A stretch of 64,000 nucleotides of DNA from CAWCAL01 sp963695075 (lineage in GTDB: Bacteria > Actinomycetota > Acidimicrobiia > Acidimicrobiales > CAWCAL01): assembly GCA_963695075.1 (NCBI GenBank), contig CAVOFR010000001.1:62001-126000 (forward strand). The letters are read 5' to 3'. Within the stretch, counting starts at the first letter, position 1. Each line of letters starts with the position of its first letter. The translations under genes and the position numbers were made by a program. Positions 33,100-41,274 of this stretch are shown here, one piece after another. The notes beneath the pieces are model-generated. The model was not told the DNA's origin. It searched no databases and was given only the letters and a program-made list of their open reading frames with translations.

Positions 33100-34086
33100 T
33101 CACTCCATGTCCGGAGCTTCGGGTCTGGGTCGTGTCCGCTGGAGCCAGATCATCAGCACCGCGATCAGGCTCACGCCCACGATTGCGATCGACCAGTAGA
33201 ACGCGACGAAGTCCAACAGTGTCCCCGGGGGAGGCCGACCCGGCAGCAGTTCACGCAGTTGGGGGAGAGCGAAGAGCACGCCGACGAGATAGCCGAGGGA
33301 CCAGATCGGCAGTTCGACCTGCCAGATCGTCAGCGCCCACACGATCATCACTCCGGCGATGGCCAGTCCCCACATCAACGCCATCATCCAGACCGCGTAT
33401 GCCGTCGTGGTGGTCTCCCGGACGACGTCGAAATCCACGATCGCCCACGCGGTGGGCTGCGGCGTGTCCTCACTCGTGTTCGCGGCCACATCGAACTCGT
33501 CGACATTCGACAAGACGTCGAGACTGAACAGCACCGGTGCTGGCTCTCCCCGCCCCTCGGCGCCGAGTGTGATCGACAGCCCGGAGTCGTATTCGTCGAA
33601 CGGGTAGCGGACCACCGAACCACCGGCCAGAGCCAGACTGACCTCGATCGGTCGAAGGGGTTCACCCTCCGGGAAGTCGTACGTGTTCGCTCCCCGCATG
33701 TCGTTGACATGCAGGACGAGGTCGATCGTCGGTCTGCCGTCCGTCAGTAGCTCGTCGCTCGGCGTAACGACGACGCGGGTCCGCAGCTCGCCGGCCGTCG
33801 CGGACACGCCGGTCAGGGTTGCCACCAGATGCGCCCCGCCGGCCGGAGTTTCCGCACCGTCTACGAGCGTGGTGACGGGCCCGTCGTCGGTTCTCAGGAC
33901 GGCCAGGATCGCTACGAGCGGCCCGAAGGACAACAACGTGATGAGGCCGAGAACGGCCATCTGCAGCTTGGTCGGTCGCCGTCGGATCAGCCGCACCGAC
34001 GAAGCCGCGGCGCCGGCGAGGCCTCCGGCCGCAGGCGGATTCTCCTCCTCGGGGAGCCCTGGTTCGTCGTCCTCGGGGCCGGCCAT
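33100..34086 (-). CDS. DUF4436 family membrane protein
   Basis: A 328-residue protein with an acidic, Pro/Gly-rich N-terminus, one helix at about 42-62 ('LQMAVLGLITLLSFGPLVAILAVL'), a large extracytoplasmic beta domain, and about three C-terminal helices ('WMMALMWGLAIAGVMIVWAL', 'WSLGYLVGVLFALPQL', 'IAIVGVSLIAVLMIW'). 'YPFDEYDSGLSI' and 'PPGTLLDFVAFYW' match the DUF4436 pattern known from mycobacteria. The function is not known. It is divergent from an MMPL transporter across 236 bases, so a shared envelope role is possible. Confidence 0.8.
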   Translation of the reverse strand: MAGPEDDEPGLPEEENPPAAGGLAGAAASSVRLIRRRPTKLQMAVLGLITLLSFGPLVAILAVLRTDDGPVTTLVDGAETPAGGAHLVATLTGVSATAGELRTRVVVTPSDELLTDGRPTIDLVLHVNDMRGANTYDFPEGEPLRPIEVSLALAGGSVVRYPFDEYDSGLSITLGAEGRGEPAPVLFSLDVLSNVDEFDVAANTSEDTPQPTAWAIVDFDVVRETTTTAYAVWMMALMWGLAIAGVMIVWALTIWQVELPIWSLGYLVGVLFALPQLRELLPGRPPPGTLLDFVAFYWSIAIVGVSLIAVLMIWLQRTRPRPEAPDME

Positions 34087-34322
34087 GATCCCTCGCTCTG
34101 CCTGCTTCGATCCTGCGCCGATACTTCCAGATCGTTCGCCGGCTGACGCATTCAGCGCCTATCGGCGGGGTCTCCGAGTCGGCGGTGAAGCCACCCCGAC
34201 CTGATCCAAACGGTCGGCGGCGATGCCATGGAGGTTCTCAGCTTGTTCCAAGGTTCGGCCGCTTTGGTTGCACAGGTCGGTGCAGTGTCGATCGGACCGG
34301 CCCGGACCGAAGGATCTCATTC

Positions 34323-36563
34323 ATGGCCAGCTTGCTCTACCGGCTCGGACATCTCGCGGTTCGGCACCGCCGCGTCGTACTCGGCATCTGGCTGGCGCTG
34401 CTCGTCGGCGTTGGCGCTCTATCGGTCGCATTCGGCGGCGAGACGAGCGACGAGCTGACCCTGCCCGGGACCGAGTCCCAGCAGGCGTTCGATCTTCTCG
34501 AGGCGAAGTTCCCGGCCCAGGCCGGGTCATCCACCCGCGTCGTGTTCGCCGCGCCGGAAGGGGCGACGCTGGACGATCCGGCTGCCATGGCGGCGATCGA
34601 CGGTGTGATGGCCGATACCGAGGCGGTCGAGGGGGTCGGCTCGTCGACCTCGCCGAGCGACACCGGAACGATCTCGCCCGACGGGACGGTGGCGTTCGGG
34701 GAGGTGCGCTATCCGGTGGGAGGCCTCGAGGTCACCGACGCGACGCTCGAGGGCGTCGTGAGCGCCACCGGGTCGGCGGTCGAGGCCGGGCTCGTCGTCG
34801 AGTTCGGCGGCGAAGTGATCCCCGGCGCCGAGATGGAGCCGCCGTCGTCGGAGGCGATCGGCCTGGCGGTCGCCGTCGTCGTGCTCCTGGTGTCGTTCGG
34901 GTCGGTGCTCGCGATGGGACTGCCCCTGATCACTGCACTGATCGGTCTCGGCATCGGGCTCACGAGTATCACGTTGCTCTCGGCCGTCGTCGATCTCTCG
35001 TCGACCGCGCCGACGCTGGCTACGATGATCGGCCTCGCGGTCGGGATCGACTACGCGCTCTTCGTCGTCACCCGCCATCGCCAGAACCTCGCGCTCGGGA
35101 TCGACGTCGAGGAGTCGGCGGCCAGGGCGAACGCAACGGCCGGCGGTGCCGTCGTCTTCGCCGGGATGACCGTCGTGATCGCACTCTCGGCTCTGGCCGT
35201 GATGGGTCTCCCCTTCCTGACGGTGATGGGTCTCGCCGCCGCCGCCACCGTCGCCATTGCGGTGCTGGTGGCCATCACGCTCCTGCCGGCCCTGCTCGGC
35301 TTCGCCGGTCGCAACATCGACCGTTTTCGGGTCCCCGGGCTGAAGAACCGCACCGGAGGCGTCGACGAGGGCCAGACCCTCGGCTCCCGCTGGGCGCGTC
35401 AGGTCACGAAGCGACCCGTCGTGTCCCTCCTCGGGGGTTTGGCGATAATGGGTGTTCTCGCCATCCCGGCCCTGTCCATGCGACTCGGCCTCGCCGATGC
35501 CGGCAGCGAGCCGCCCTCGACCACCCAACGGCACGCCTACGACCTCCTGGCCGCCGGTTTCGGGCCCGGCTTCAACGGTCCGTTCACCGTCGTGGTCGAT
35601 CTCGGCGCCTCTACCGACCCCGAGCTTGCGATCGGCCAGGTCGTGACCGGACTCGAGAACGTGGCAGGTGTCGACGACGTGGCACCGCCCTCGTTCAACG
35701 AGACCGGCGACACCGCGGTGATCGCCGCCGTGCCGACCACGAGTCCGTCCAGCGCGGAAACGAGCTCGCTCGTACACAGCCTCAGAAGCGACACCATCCC
35801 CGAATGGGAAGCCGCCACGGGCGCCGAGGTCTTCCTCACGGGGGCGACCGCATCCAACATCGACATCAGCGACAAGCTCGCCGACGCACTGCCGTTGCTG
35901 ATTGCCATGGTCGTCGGCCTGACCATGCTTCTCCTGCTCGTCGTCTTCCGCTCGATCGTCGTGCCGATCAAGGCAGCCCTGGCCATCCTCATCTCGATCG
36001 CCGCCGCCTTCGGGGTCGTCGTCGCCGTCTTCCAGTGGGGCTGGATGAAGAACCTGATCGGACTCGAGGAAGGCGTGCCGATCATCAGCTTCCTGCCGAT
36101 GATGATGTTCGCCATCCTCTTCGGGCTGTCCATGGACTACGAGGTGTTCATCCTCTCCCGGATCCGTGAGGAGTATGTCCACACCGGCAAGCCCCGCGAG
36201 AGTGTGCTCACCGGGATCACCAGCTCGGCTCGCGTCATCACGGCGGCGGCGCTGATCATGGTGAGCGTCTTCGGGGCATTCGTGCTGGGTGACAATCCGG
36301 TGATCAAGATGTTCGGAGTCGGTCTTTCGGTCGCGGTGCTCCTCGACGCGACGGTCGTGAGGATGGTCATCGTCCCCGCGGTGATGACCCTGTTCGACGA
36401 CGCTGCCTGGTGGTTGCCGAACCGACTCGATCGCATTCTGCCCAATCTCGATGTCGAGGGGGAGCGGCTCATGGCCTCGATCGAGGCGCGGGAGCTGGCC
36501 GAGCTCGCCGCGGAATCCGGTGACGAGCCCGAAGACCGGGAGCCGGTCCATGCGCTCCGCTGA
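34323..36563 (+). CDS. MMPL family RND transporter
   Basis: A 746-residue transporter with the duplicated RND layout: helix 1 (19-40), a periplasmic loop, five helices (about 175-345), helix 7 (about 375-395), second loop, and five helices (about 560-705). 'GIDYALFVVTRHRQ' and 'GLSMDYEVFILSRIREEY' are the matching proton-relay segments (Asp-Tyr pairs) of MMPL proteins. These export lipids, siderophores or drugs. AAGGA 10 bases before ATG 34323 supports this start over longer frames. The C-terminus is short and acidic and overlaps the start of the next gene by 14 bases. Confidence 0.88.
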   Translation: MASLLYRLGHLAVRHRRVVLGIWLALLVGVGALSVAFGGETSDELTLPGTESQQAFDLLEAKFPAQAGSSTRVVFAAPEGATLDDPAAMAAIDGVMADTEAVEGVGSSTSPSDTGTISPDGTVAFGEVRYPVGGLEVTDATLEGVVSATGSAVEAGLVVEFGGEVIPGAEMEPPSSEAIGLAVAVVVLLVSFGSVLAMGLPLITALIGLGIGLTSITLLSAVVDLSSTAPTLATMIGLAVGIDYALFVVTRHRQNLALGIDVEESAARANATAGGAVVFAGMTVVIALSALAVMGLPFLTVMGLAAAATVAIAVLVAITLLPALLGFAGRNIDRFRVPGLKNRTGGVDEGQTLGSRWARQVTKRPVVSLLGGLAIMGVLAIPALSMRLGLADAGSEPPSTTQRHAYDLLAAGFGPGFNGPFTVVVDLGASTDPELAIGQVVTGLENVAGVDDVAPPSFNETGDTAVIAAVPTTSPSSAETSSLVHSLRSDTIPEWEAATGAEVFLTGATASNIDISDKLADALPLLIAMVVGLTMLLLLVVFRSIVVPIKAALAILISIAAAFGVVVAVFQWGWMKNLIGLEEGVPIISFLPMMMFAILFGLSMDYEVFILSRIREEYVHTGKPRESVLTGITSSARVITAAALIMVSVFGAFVLGDNPVIKMFGVGLSVAVLLDATVVRMVIVPAVMTLFDDAAWWLPNRLDRILPNLDVEGERLMASIEARELAELAAESGDEPEDREPVHALR

Positions 36564-37281
36564 GGAGGTCGCCCCCGAGGTATGCGGCCCGAACAGGGCG
36601 AGCGGGTTGGACCCGTCGAGTCGTGCCCTCGTCATTTCTCTCTCGGACGCCACCGACGTCGAAGCCGTCGGTGTGCTCGCCGTATCGCTCGGCGCGGCCG
36701 AACGCGCGGGGGTGGCCATGGCGGCGGCCATGGTGCTAACCGTCGAAGCCGTCAGGCGGATCCGGACCACCGGGCTGACGCCGGCCCGCTATCGGATTCC
36801 CGGTCAACGCGACCGGTACGGGCTCGATCCCGTGAACACCGCACTGGCCGAAGCGTGGCATCAAGCCGGCCGGGGCGGCCTGGCTCAGGTGGTTCTGCGC
36901 CCGAGCGGTCCCGAGGCGCGGGGTCTCGATGCCTCCGTCGAAGCCGAACGCAGGGCCGACACGTGGGCGGCGTTTCGACAGACCGTGATCGAGATGGCGA
37001 CTTCGGACCGGGCCCACGCCATCATCGTCGAGCGTAATGCGGGCAGTACCGTCTCCGGTACGCTCCACCCACCATCGAGGCCGGCTCACCGATGGACGCT
37101 CGCAGTGGATGGCGGGAATACACCGGTCGTCCTCCCGCGGCGGCCGTGGCCGCTGGGGAGCACACCGCCCGGCCTCGACTCGTCCGCATCTCGGCAGCTT
37201 CGACGCATCGGCAGGAAGGTGAACCGGCCGTTCCGCTGGGCCATCGACCCCACCGGTCGGGCCCAGCTCGTCAGCCTCTGA
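36550..37281 (+). CDS. Hypothetical protein of unknown function
   Basis: A 243-residue frame with strongly GC-biased third positions, unlike a random frame. It starts at ATG 36550 inside the end of the MMPL gene, or at a later start. The N-terminal half is rich in Ala/Val helices ('AVGVLAVSLGAAERAGVAMAAAMVLTVEAV'); the C-terminal half is basic and Pro-rich ('HPPSRPAHRW', 'RRIGRKVNRPF'). No motif or membrane helix is certain, and I do not recognise the family. It could be a cytosolic partner of the MMPL transporter. A rival frame runs on the other strand, but it overlaps real genes further along. Confidence 0.5.
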   Translation: MRSAEEVAPEVCGPNRASGLDPSSRALVISLSDATDVEAVGVLAVSLGAAERAGVAMAAAMVLTVEAVRRIRTTGLTPARYRIPGQRDRYGLDPVNTALAEAWHQAGRGGLAQVVLRPSGPEARGLDASVEAERRADTWAAFRQTVIEMATSDRAHAIIVERNAGSTVSGTLHPPSRPAHRWTLAVDGGNTPVVLPRRPWPLGSTPPGLDSSASRQLRRIGRKVNRPFRWAIDPTGRAQLVSL

Positions 37282-37378
37282 TCCGGCCGGGTTCGGGGTC
37301 TCCCAGGGGATTCTGATGAAGCTCCAAGGAAAACCCGGTTGACTGGGTGCCGGCAACCGAGCGTTCCGGAGACGAGCC

Positions 37379-38083
37379 GTGGATTTCACACCGAAGGGCG
37401 ACGGGCGGCGCGTCCTCGTCGTGGACGACGAGGAGTACATCCGCGACCTGCTCAGCACCTCGCTCCGCTTCGTCGGCTTCGAGGTCGACATGGCCGACAA
37501 CGGCAACGACGCACTACGGAAGGTGGCCGAGGACCGGCCCGATCTGATCATCCTCGACGTCATGATGCCCGGGATCGACGGGTTCGAGGTCTGTCGCCGC
37601 CTGCGCTCCGACGGAGACGAGACTCCCGTCGTCTTCCTAACCGCCCGCGATGCAGCGGAGGACCGCGTCTCGGGGTTCTTGAAGGGCGGTGACGACTATG
37701 TCCCGAAACCGTTCGGGCTCGAGGAGCTCATCGCCCGCGTCAACGCAGTGCTCCGCCGCGCCGGCGGCCCTGACGCCCCACCCAACCGGCACAGCTACGC
37801 TGATCTCACCCTCGACGAGGATGCGCACCGCGTCTGGCGCACCGACGGGGTGATCGACCTCTCACCCACCGAGTTCCGACTTCTGCGCTATCTGCTCATC
37901 AACGCCGAACGCGTCGTGTCGAAGACGCAGATCCTCGACCATGTGTGGCAGTACGACTTCGGCAACAACGTGAGCGTCGTGGAGACCTACATCTCCTACC
38001 TGCGGGCCAAGATCGACACGGTCGAGCCCAAGCTCATCCAGACGGTCCGCGGCGTCGGCTACACGCTCCGGCTCGAGGACTGA
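37379..38083 (+). CDS. OmpR/PhoB-type response regulator (MprA/TcrA-like)
   Basis: A 234-residue regulator. The receiver (10-125) has the acidic pair D16/D17 (plus E18), phosphoacceptor D60 ('IILDVMMPG'), T88 and K110 ('DYVPKPF'). The C-terminal winged helix (about 138-232) ends 'VRGVGYTLRL', typical of the OmpR class. The GTG at 37379 has GGAG 8 bases upstream. The histidine kinase begins 9 bases after its stop, and the ABC exporter genes follow by overlap, so the system probably controls that exporter, perhaps in response to an antimicrobial or envelope signal. Confidence 0.92.
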   Translation: MDFTPKGDGRRVLVVDDEEYIRDLLSTSLRFVGFEVDMADNGNDALRKVAEDRPDLIILDVMMPGIDGFEVCRRLRSDGDETPVVFLTARDAAEDRVSGFLKGGDDYVPKPFGLEELIARVNAVLRRAGGPDAPPNRHSYADLTLDEDAHRVWRTDGVIDLSPTEFRLLRYLLINAERVVSKTQILDHVWQYDFGNNVSVVETYISYLRAKIDTVEPKLIQTVRGVGYTLRLED

Positions 38084-38092
38084 GCCGGCCCC

Positions 38093-39550
38093 GTGCACCT
38101 CCGCCGAAAGATCCAGATCCTGGTGCTCGCCACCCTCTTCCTCGCCTTCGCCGTGGCCGGCACGATCATCGTCCTGGCGGCCCGGAACCATCTCCTCGAC
38201 GGGATCGACGACCGCATCACCGAGACGGCCGAGGCGCTCGTCAACGTCGGCCAGGAGTTGGGACCGACCGGTCTCGCCGATGCGGTCAGCGACGTGGGCG
38301 AGGCGGCAAGACGAACCGAAGCCATGATCATCCTCGAGGGAGATGAGTCCCTGGCGCTCGCCCTGCCGAGCGGAACCAGGGCTGCGGGCGATCCACTTCC
38401 TGATCTCGACGCCTGGACCGTCGCCGGGCTGCAGGCCGAGGCCGGCACCCCCTTCACGGTTGACAGCGCCGATGGCAGCATCACCTATCGAGCGGTCGGT
38501 GAGCCGCTCGGGCCCGGGGTGGTCGTGGTGGCCACGCCGCTCACCGATGTCGAGGACACCCTGCGCAGTCTGGTGTTGCTCATGGTCGTCGTCACGACCG
38601 GTGTATTGATCGTCGTGGGCCTCGTGACCGTCGTCCTCTCCCGGCGAGCGGTGCGTCCGATGAACGACATGATCGCGGCCGCCGATGCGATCGGCGCCGG
38701 GAACCTGGCGGGACGCATCCCGACGACCGACGATGTACCGGAGACCCGTCAGCTCGGCGAAGCGCTCAACAACATGCTGCACCAGCTCGAGGAGTCCCTC
38801 GCCGCTCGTGAGTCCTCGGACGAGCGGTTGCGTCAGTTCGTCGCCGATGCGTCCCATGAGCTGCGCACGCCGCTCACGTCGATCCGCGGTTATGCCGAGC
38901 TCTACCTGACCGGCGTGGCGACCGACGATGAAGCGGTCGGCAAGGCCATGCAGCGGATCCGCTCCGAAGCCGTCCGTACCGGCGACCTGGTCAATGATCT
39001 GATCCTGCTCGCCCGCGTCGACCAGGGTCGAGCGCTCGCGTCCGCGCCCGTCGACCTGTCTCGAATCGTCGACGACTCCGTCACCGACCTCCGAGCCGTG
39101 CAGCCCGACCGACCGATCGAGGTCGATATCCGGTCCGGCGTCGTTGTCGACGGCGACGAACCAAGCTTGCGGCAGGTGGTCGCCAATGTGCTCGACAATG
39201 CACGCGTCCACGCCGGCGACAGTCCGATGCAGGTACGACTCAGCACCGGTGATGAAGCCATTCTCCTGTCCGTCGCCGATGAGGGGCCCGGCATGGATCC
39301 GGAACAGGTCGAAAGCGTCTTCGACCGCTTCTGGCGGGCCGAGGACTCCCGGAGCCGGCGCAGAGGCGGAAGCGGTCTCGGACTGTCGATCGTCGACAGC
39401 GTCGTCCGTTCCCACGGGGGCACTGTCACGGTCCGGTCGGAGGTGGGCCGGGGAACGACTTTCGAGGTCCGCATGCCGGCCCGCGAGAACCCCTCGGAGC
39501 AGGTGGGAATGACCGCAGACGACACCGGGGGAGGGGCCGCGCCATGTTGA
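38093..39550 (+). CDS. Membrane sensor histidine kinase of the exporter operon
   Basis: A 485-residue HPK1-type kinase. Two membrane helices (about 9-30 and 160-183) flank a sensor domain of about 130 residues, then a HAMP linker (about 184-236), HisKA with H255 in 'DASHELRTPL', and HATPase_c with 'NVLDNA' (N box), 'DEGPGMDP' (G1) and 'GGSGLGLSIV' (G2). All catalytic motifs look intact. Pro-rich or Cys-rich sensor motifs are not seen. It overlaps the downstream ABC gene by 7 bases and follows the response regulator after 9, so the pair is cognate. GTG start. Confidence 0.92.
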   Translation: MHLRRKIQILVLATLFLAFAVAGTIIVLAARNHLLDGIDDRITETAEALVNVGQELGPTGLADAVSDVGEAARRTEAMIILEGDESLALALPSGTRAAGDPLPDLDAWTVAGLQAEAGTPFTVDSADGSITYRAVGEPLGPGVVVVATPLTDVEDTLRSLVLLMVVVTTGVLIVVGLVTVVLSRRAVRPMNDMIAAADAIGAGNLAGRIPTTDDVPETRQLGEALNNMLHQLEESLAARESSDERLRQFVADASHELRTPLTSIRGYAELYLTGVATDDEAVGKAMQRIRSEAVRTGDLVNDLILLARVDQGRALASAPVDLSRIVDDSVTDLRAVQPDRPIEVDIRSGVVVDGDEPSLRQVVANVLDNARVHAGDSPMQVRLSTGDEAILLSVADEGPGMDPEQVESVFDRFWRAEDSRSRRRGGSGLGLSIVDSVVRSHGGTVTVRSEVGRGTTFEVRMPARENPSEQVGMTADDTGGGAAPC

Positions 39551-41274
39551 CACGCCTGATTCGCACCCATCTGGGTCGGTATCGACCGGAGCTCCTGGCG
39601 GTGGTCGTGTTCCAATTCCTCCAGTCCATGGCCACGCTGTTCCTGCCGGCTCTCAACGCAGACATCATCGACAAGGGAATCGCCACGGGCGACACGGGCT
39701 ACATCTGGCGGACCGGCGGTCTGATGCTGGCCATCACGGTCGTCCAGATCCTGTTCGCGGTCGGTGCCGTCTACTACGGAGCGCGAGCGTCGATGGGTTT
39801 CGGTCGCGACGTTCGCCGTGACCTGTTCCACACCGTGACCGACTTCTCGGCTCGCGAGGTCGGTCGGTTCGGTGCACCGTCGCTCATCACCCGGGTCACC
39901 AACGACGTGCAGCAGGTGCAGATGCTGGTGCTCCTGTCGTGCACGCTGCTGGTCCCGGCTCCGATCACCGCGGTCGGTGGCACGGTCATGGCGCTGCGGG
40001 AGGACGTGGGCATGTCGGGCATCCTGTTGGTGAGCATCCCGACGCTCGTGGTGGCGATGGGGTTGGTGATCTTGCGGTTGATGCCGCAGTTCCGGTTGAT
40101 GCAGGACCGCATCGACGTGGTCAACCGCGTCCTCCGTGAGCAGCTGATGGGTATCCGTGTCGTGCGGGCGTTCGTACGGGAGCCGCACGAAAAGGAACGG
40201 TTCGGTGGGGCCAACGACGATCTCACGGCGACCTCGCTGAGGGCCGGGCGGCTGATGGCGTTCATGTTTCCGATCGTGATGATCGTGCTGAACGCGTCGA
40301 GCGTCGGCGCGATCTGGATCGGGGCCTCGAGGATCGGATCGGGCGAGCTCCAGATCGGTGAGCTGGTCGCTTTCCTCAGCTATCTCATCCAGATCCTGAT
40401 GGCGGTGATGATGGCTACCTTCATGGCGACGATGGTGCCCCGAGCCGCGGTGAGTGCCGAACGGATCGTGGAGGTCCTCGACACGTCGTCGTCGGTCACG
40501 ATCGCCCCGAATCCGGTCACCTCGCTGCCCGTCCGCGGGTCGGTCGAGCTCCGCGACGTCGAGTTCCGTTACCCGGGCGCCGAAGAGCCGGTCCTGACCG
40601 GCATCACCTTCACGTCGGGGCCGGGCCAGGTCACGGCGATCATCGGGAGCACCGGCTCGGGCAAGACGACCCTCATCGATCTCATCCCACGCTTGTTCGA
40701 CGCCACGGCGGGCACCGTGCTGGTCGACGGCGTCGACGTGCGCCAGATCGACCCCGACATCCTGCAGAGCAGGATGGGGCTGGTCCCGCAGCGGCCCTTC
40801 CTGTTCACCGGCACCGTGGCCGACAATCTGCGTTTCGGCGCGGAAGACGCGACCGACGACGAACTCTGGGACACCCTGACGACCGCCCAGGCCGCGGACT
40901 TCGTGACCGAGATGGACGGTGGACTCGAGGCCCGCATCGACCAGGGCGGCTCCAACGTCTCGGGCGGCCAACGTCAGCGGCTGGCCATCGCCCGCGCCCT
41001 GGTGCGCAGACCCGGTATCTACCTGTTCGACGATTCGTTCTCCGCCCTCGACCTGGCCACCGACGCCCGGTTGCGGACCGCCCTGGCGCCGCTCGTCTCC
41101 GATGCCACGGTCCTGATCGTCGGGCAGCGCATCGCGTCGGTGAAGCGGGCAGACCAGATCCTGGTCCTCGAGGACGGCCACCAGGTGGGGCTCGGGTCCC
41201 ATAGTGAGCTCCTCGAATCATGCCCGACCTACGTCGAGATCGTCGCATCACAGCGGGCCGAGGAGGCGGCATGA
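39544..41274 (+). CDS. ABC exporter half with degenerate nucleotide site (BmrC/Rv1273c-like)
   Basis: A 576-residue fusion of six membrane helices (1-320) and one nucleotide-binding domain. Walker A is 'GSTGSGKTT', the signature 'VSGGQRQRLA', but Walker B reads 'IYLFDDSFSALD', with Asp where the catalytic Glu normally stands. That replacement is the mark of the degenerate subunit in heterodimeric exporters (BmrCD, LmrCD, TM287/288, Rv1273c/Rv1272c). The ATG overlaps the kinase stop by 7 bases, and its own stop overlaps the start of the partner (ATGA). It should export drugs, lipids or peptides as a dimer with the next gene. Confidence 0.92.
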   Translation: MLTRLIRTHLGRYRPELLAVVVFQFLQSMATLFLPALNADIIDKGIATGDTGYIWRTGGLMLAITVVQILFAVGAVYYGARASMGFGRDVRRDLFHTVTDFSAREVGRFGAPSLITRVTNDVQQVQMLVLLSCTLLVPAPITAVGGTVMALREDVGMSGILLVSIPTLVVAMGLVILRLMPQFRLMQDRIDVVNRVLREQLMGIRVVRAFVREPHEKERFGGANDDLTATSLRAGRLMAFMFPIVMIVLNASSVGAIWIGASRIGSGELQIGELVAFLSYLIQILMAVMMATFMATMVPRAAVSAERIVEVLDTSSSVTIAPNPVTSLPVRGSVELRDVEFRYPGAEEPVLTGITFTSGPGQVTAIIGSTGSGKTTLIDLIPRLFDATAGTVLVDGVDVRQIDPDILQSRMGLVPQRPFLFTGTVADNLRFGAEDATDDELWDTLTTAQAADFVTEMDGGLEARIDQGGSNVSGGQRQRLAIARALVRRPGIYLFDDSFSALDLATDARLRTALAPLVSDATVLIVGQRIASVKRADQILVLEDGHQVGLGSHSELLESCPTYVEIVASQRAEEAA

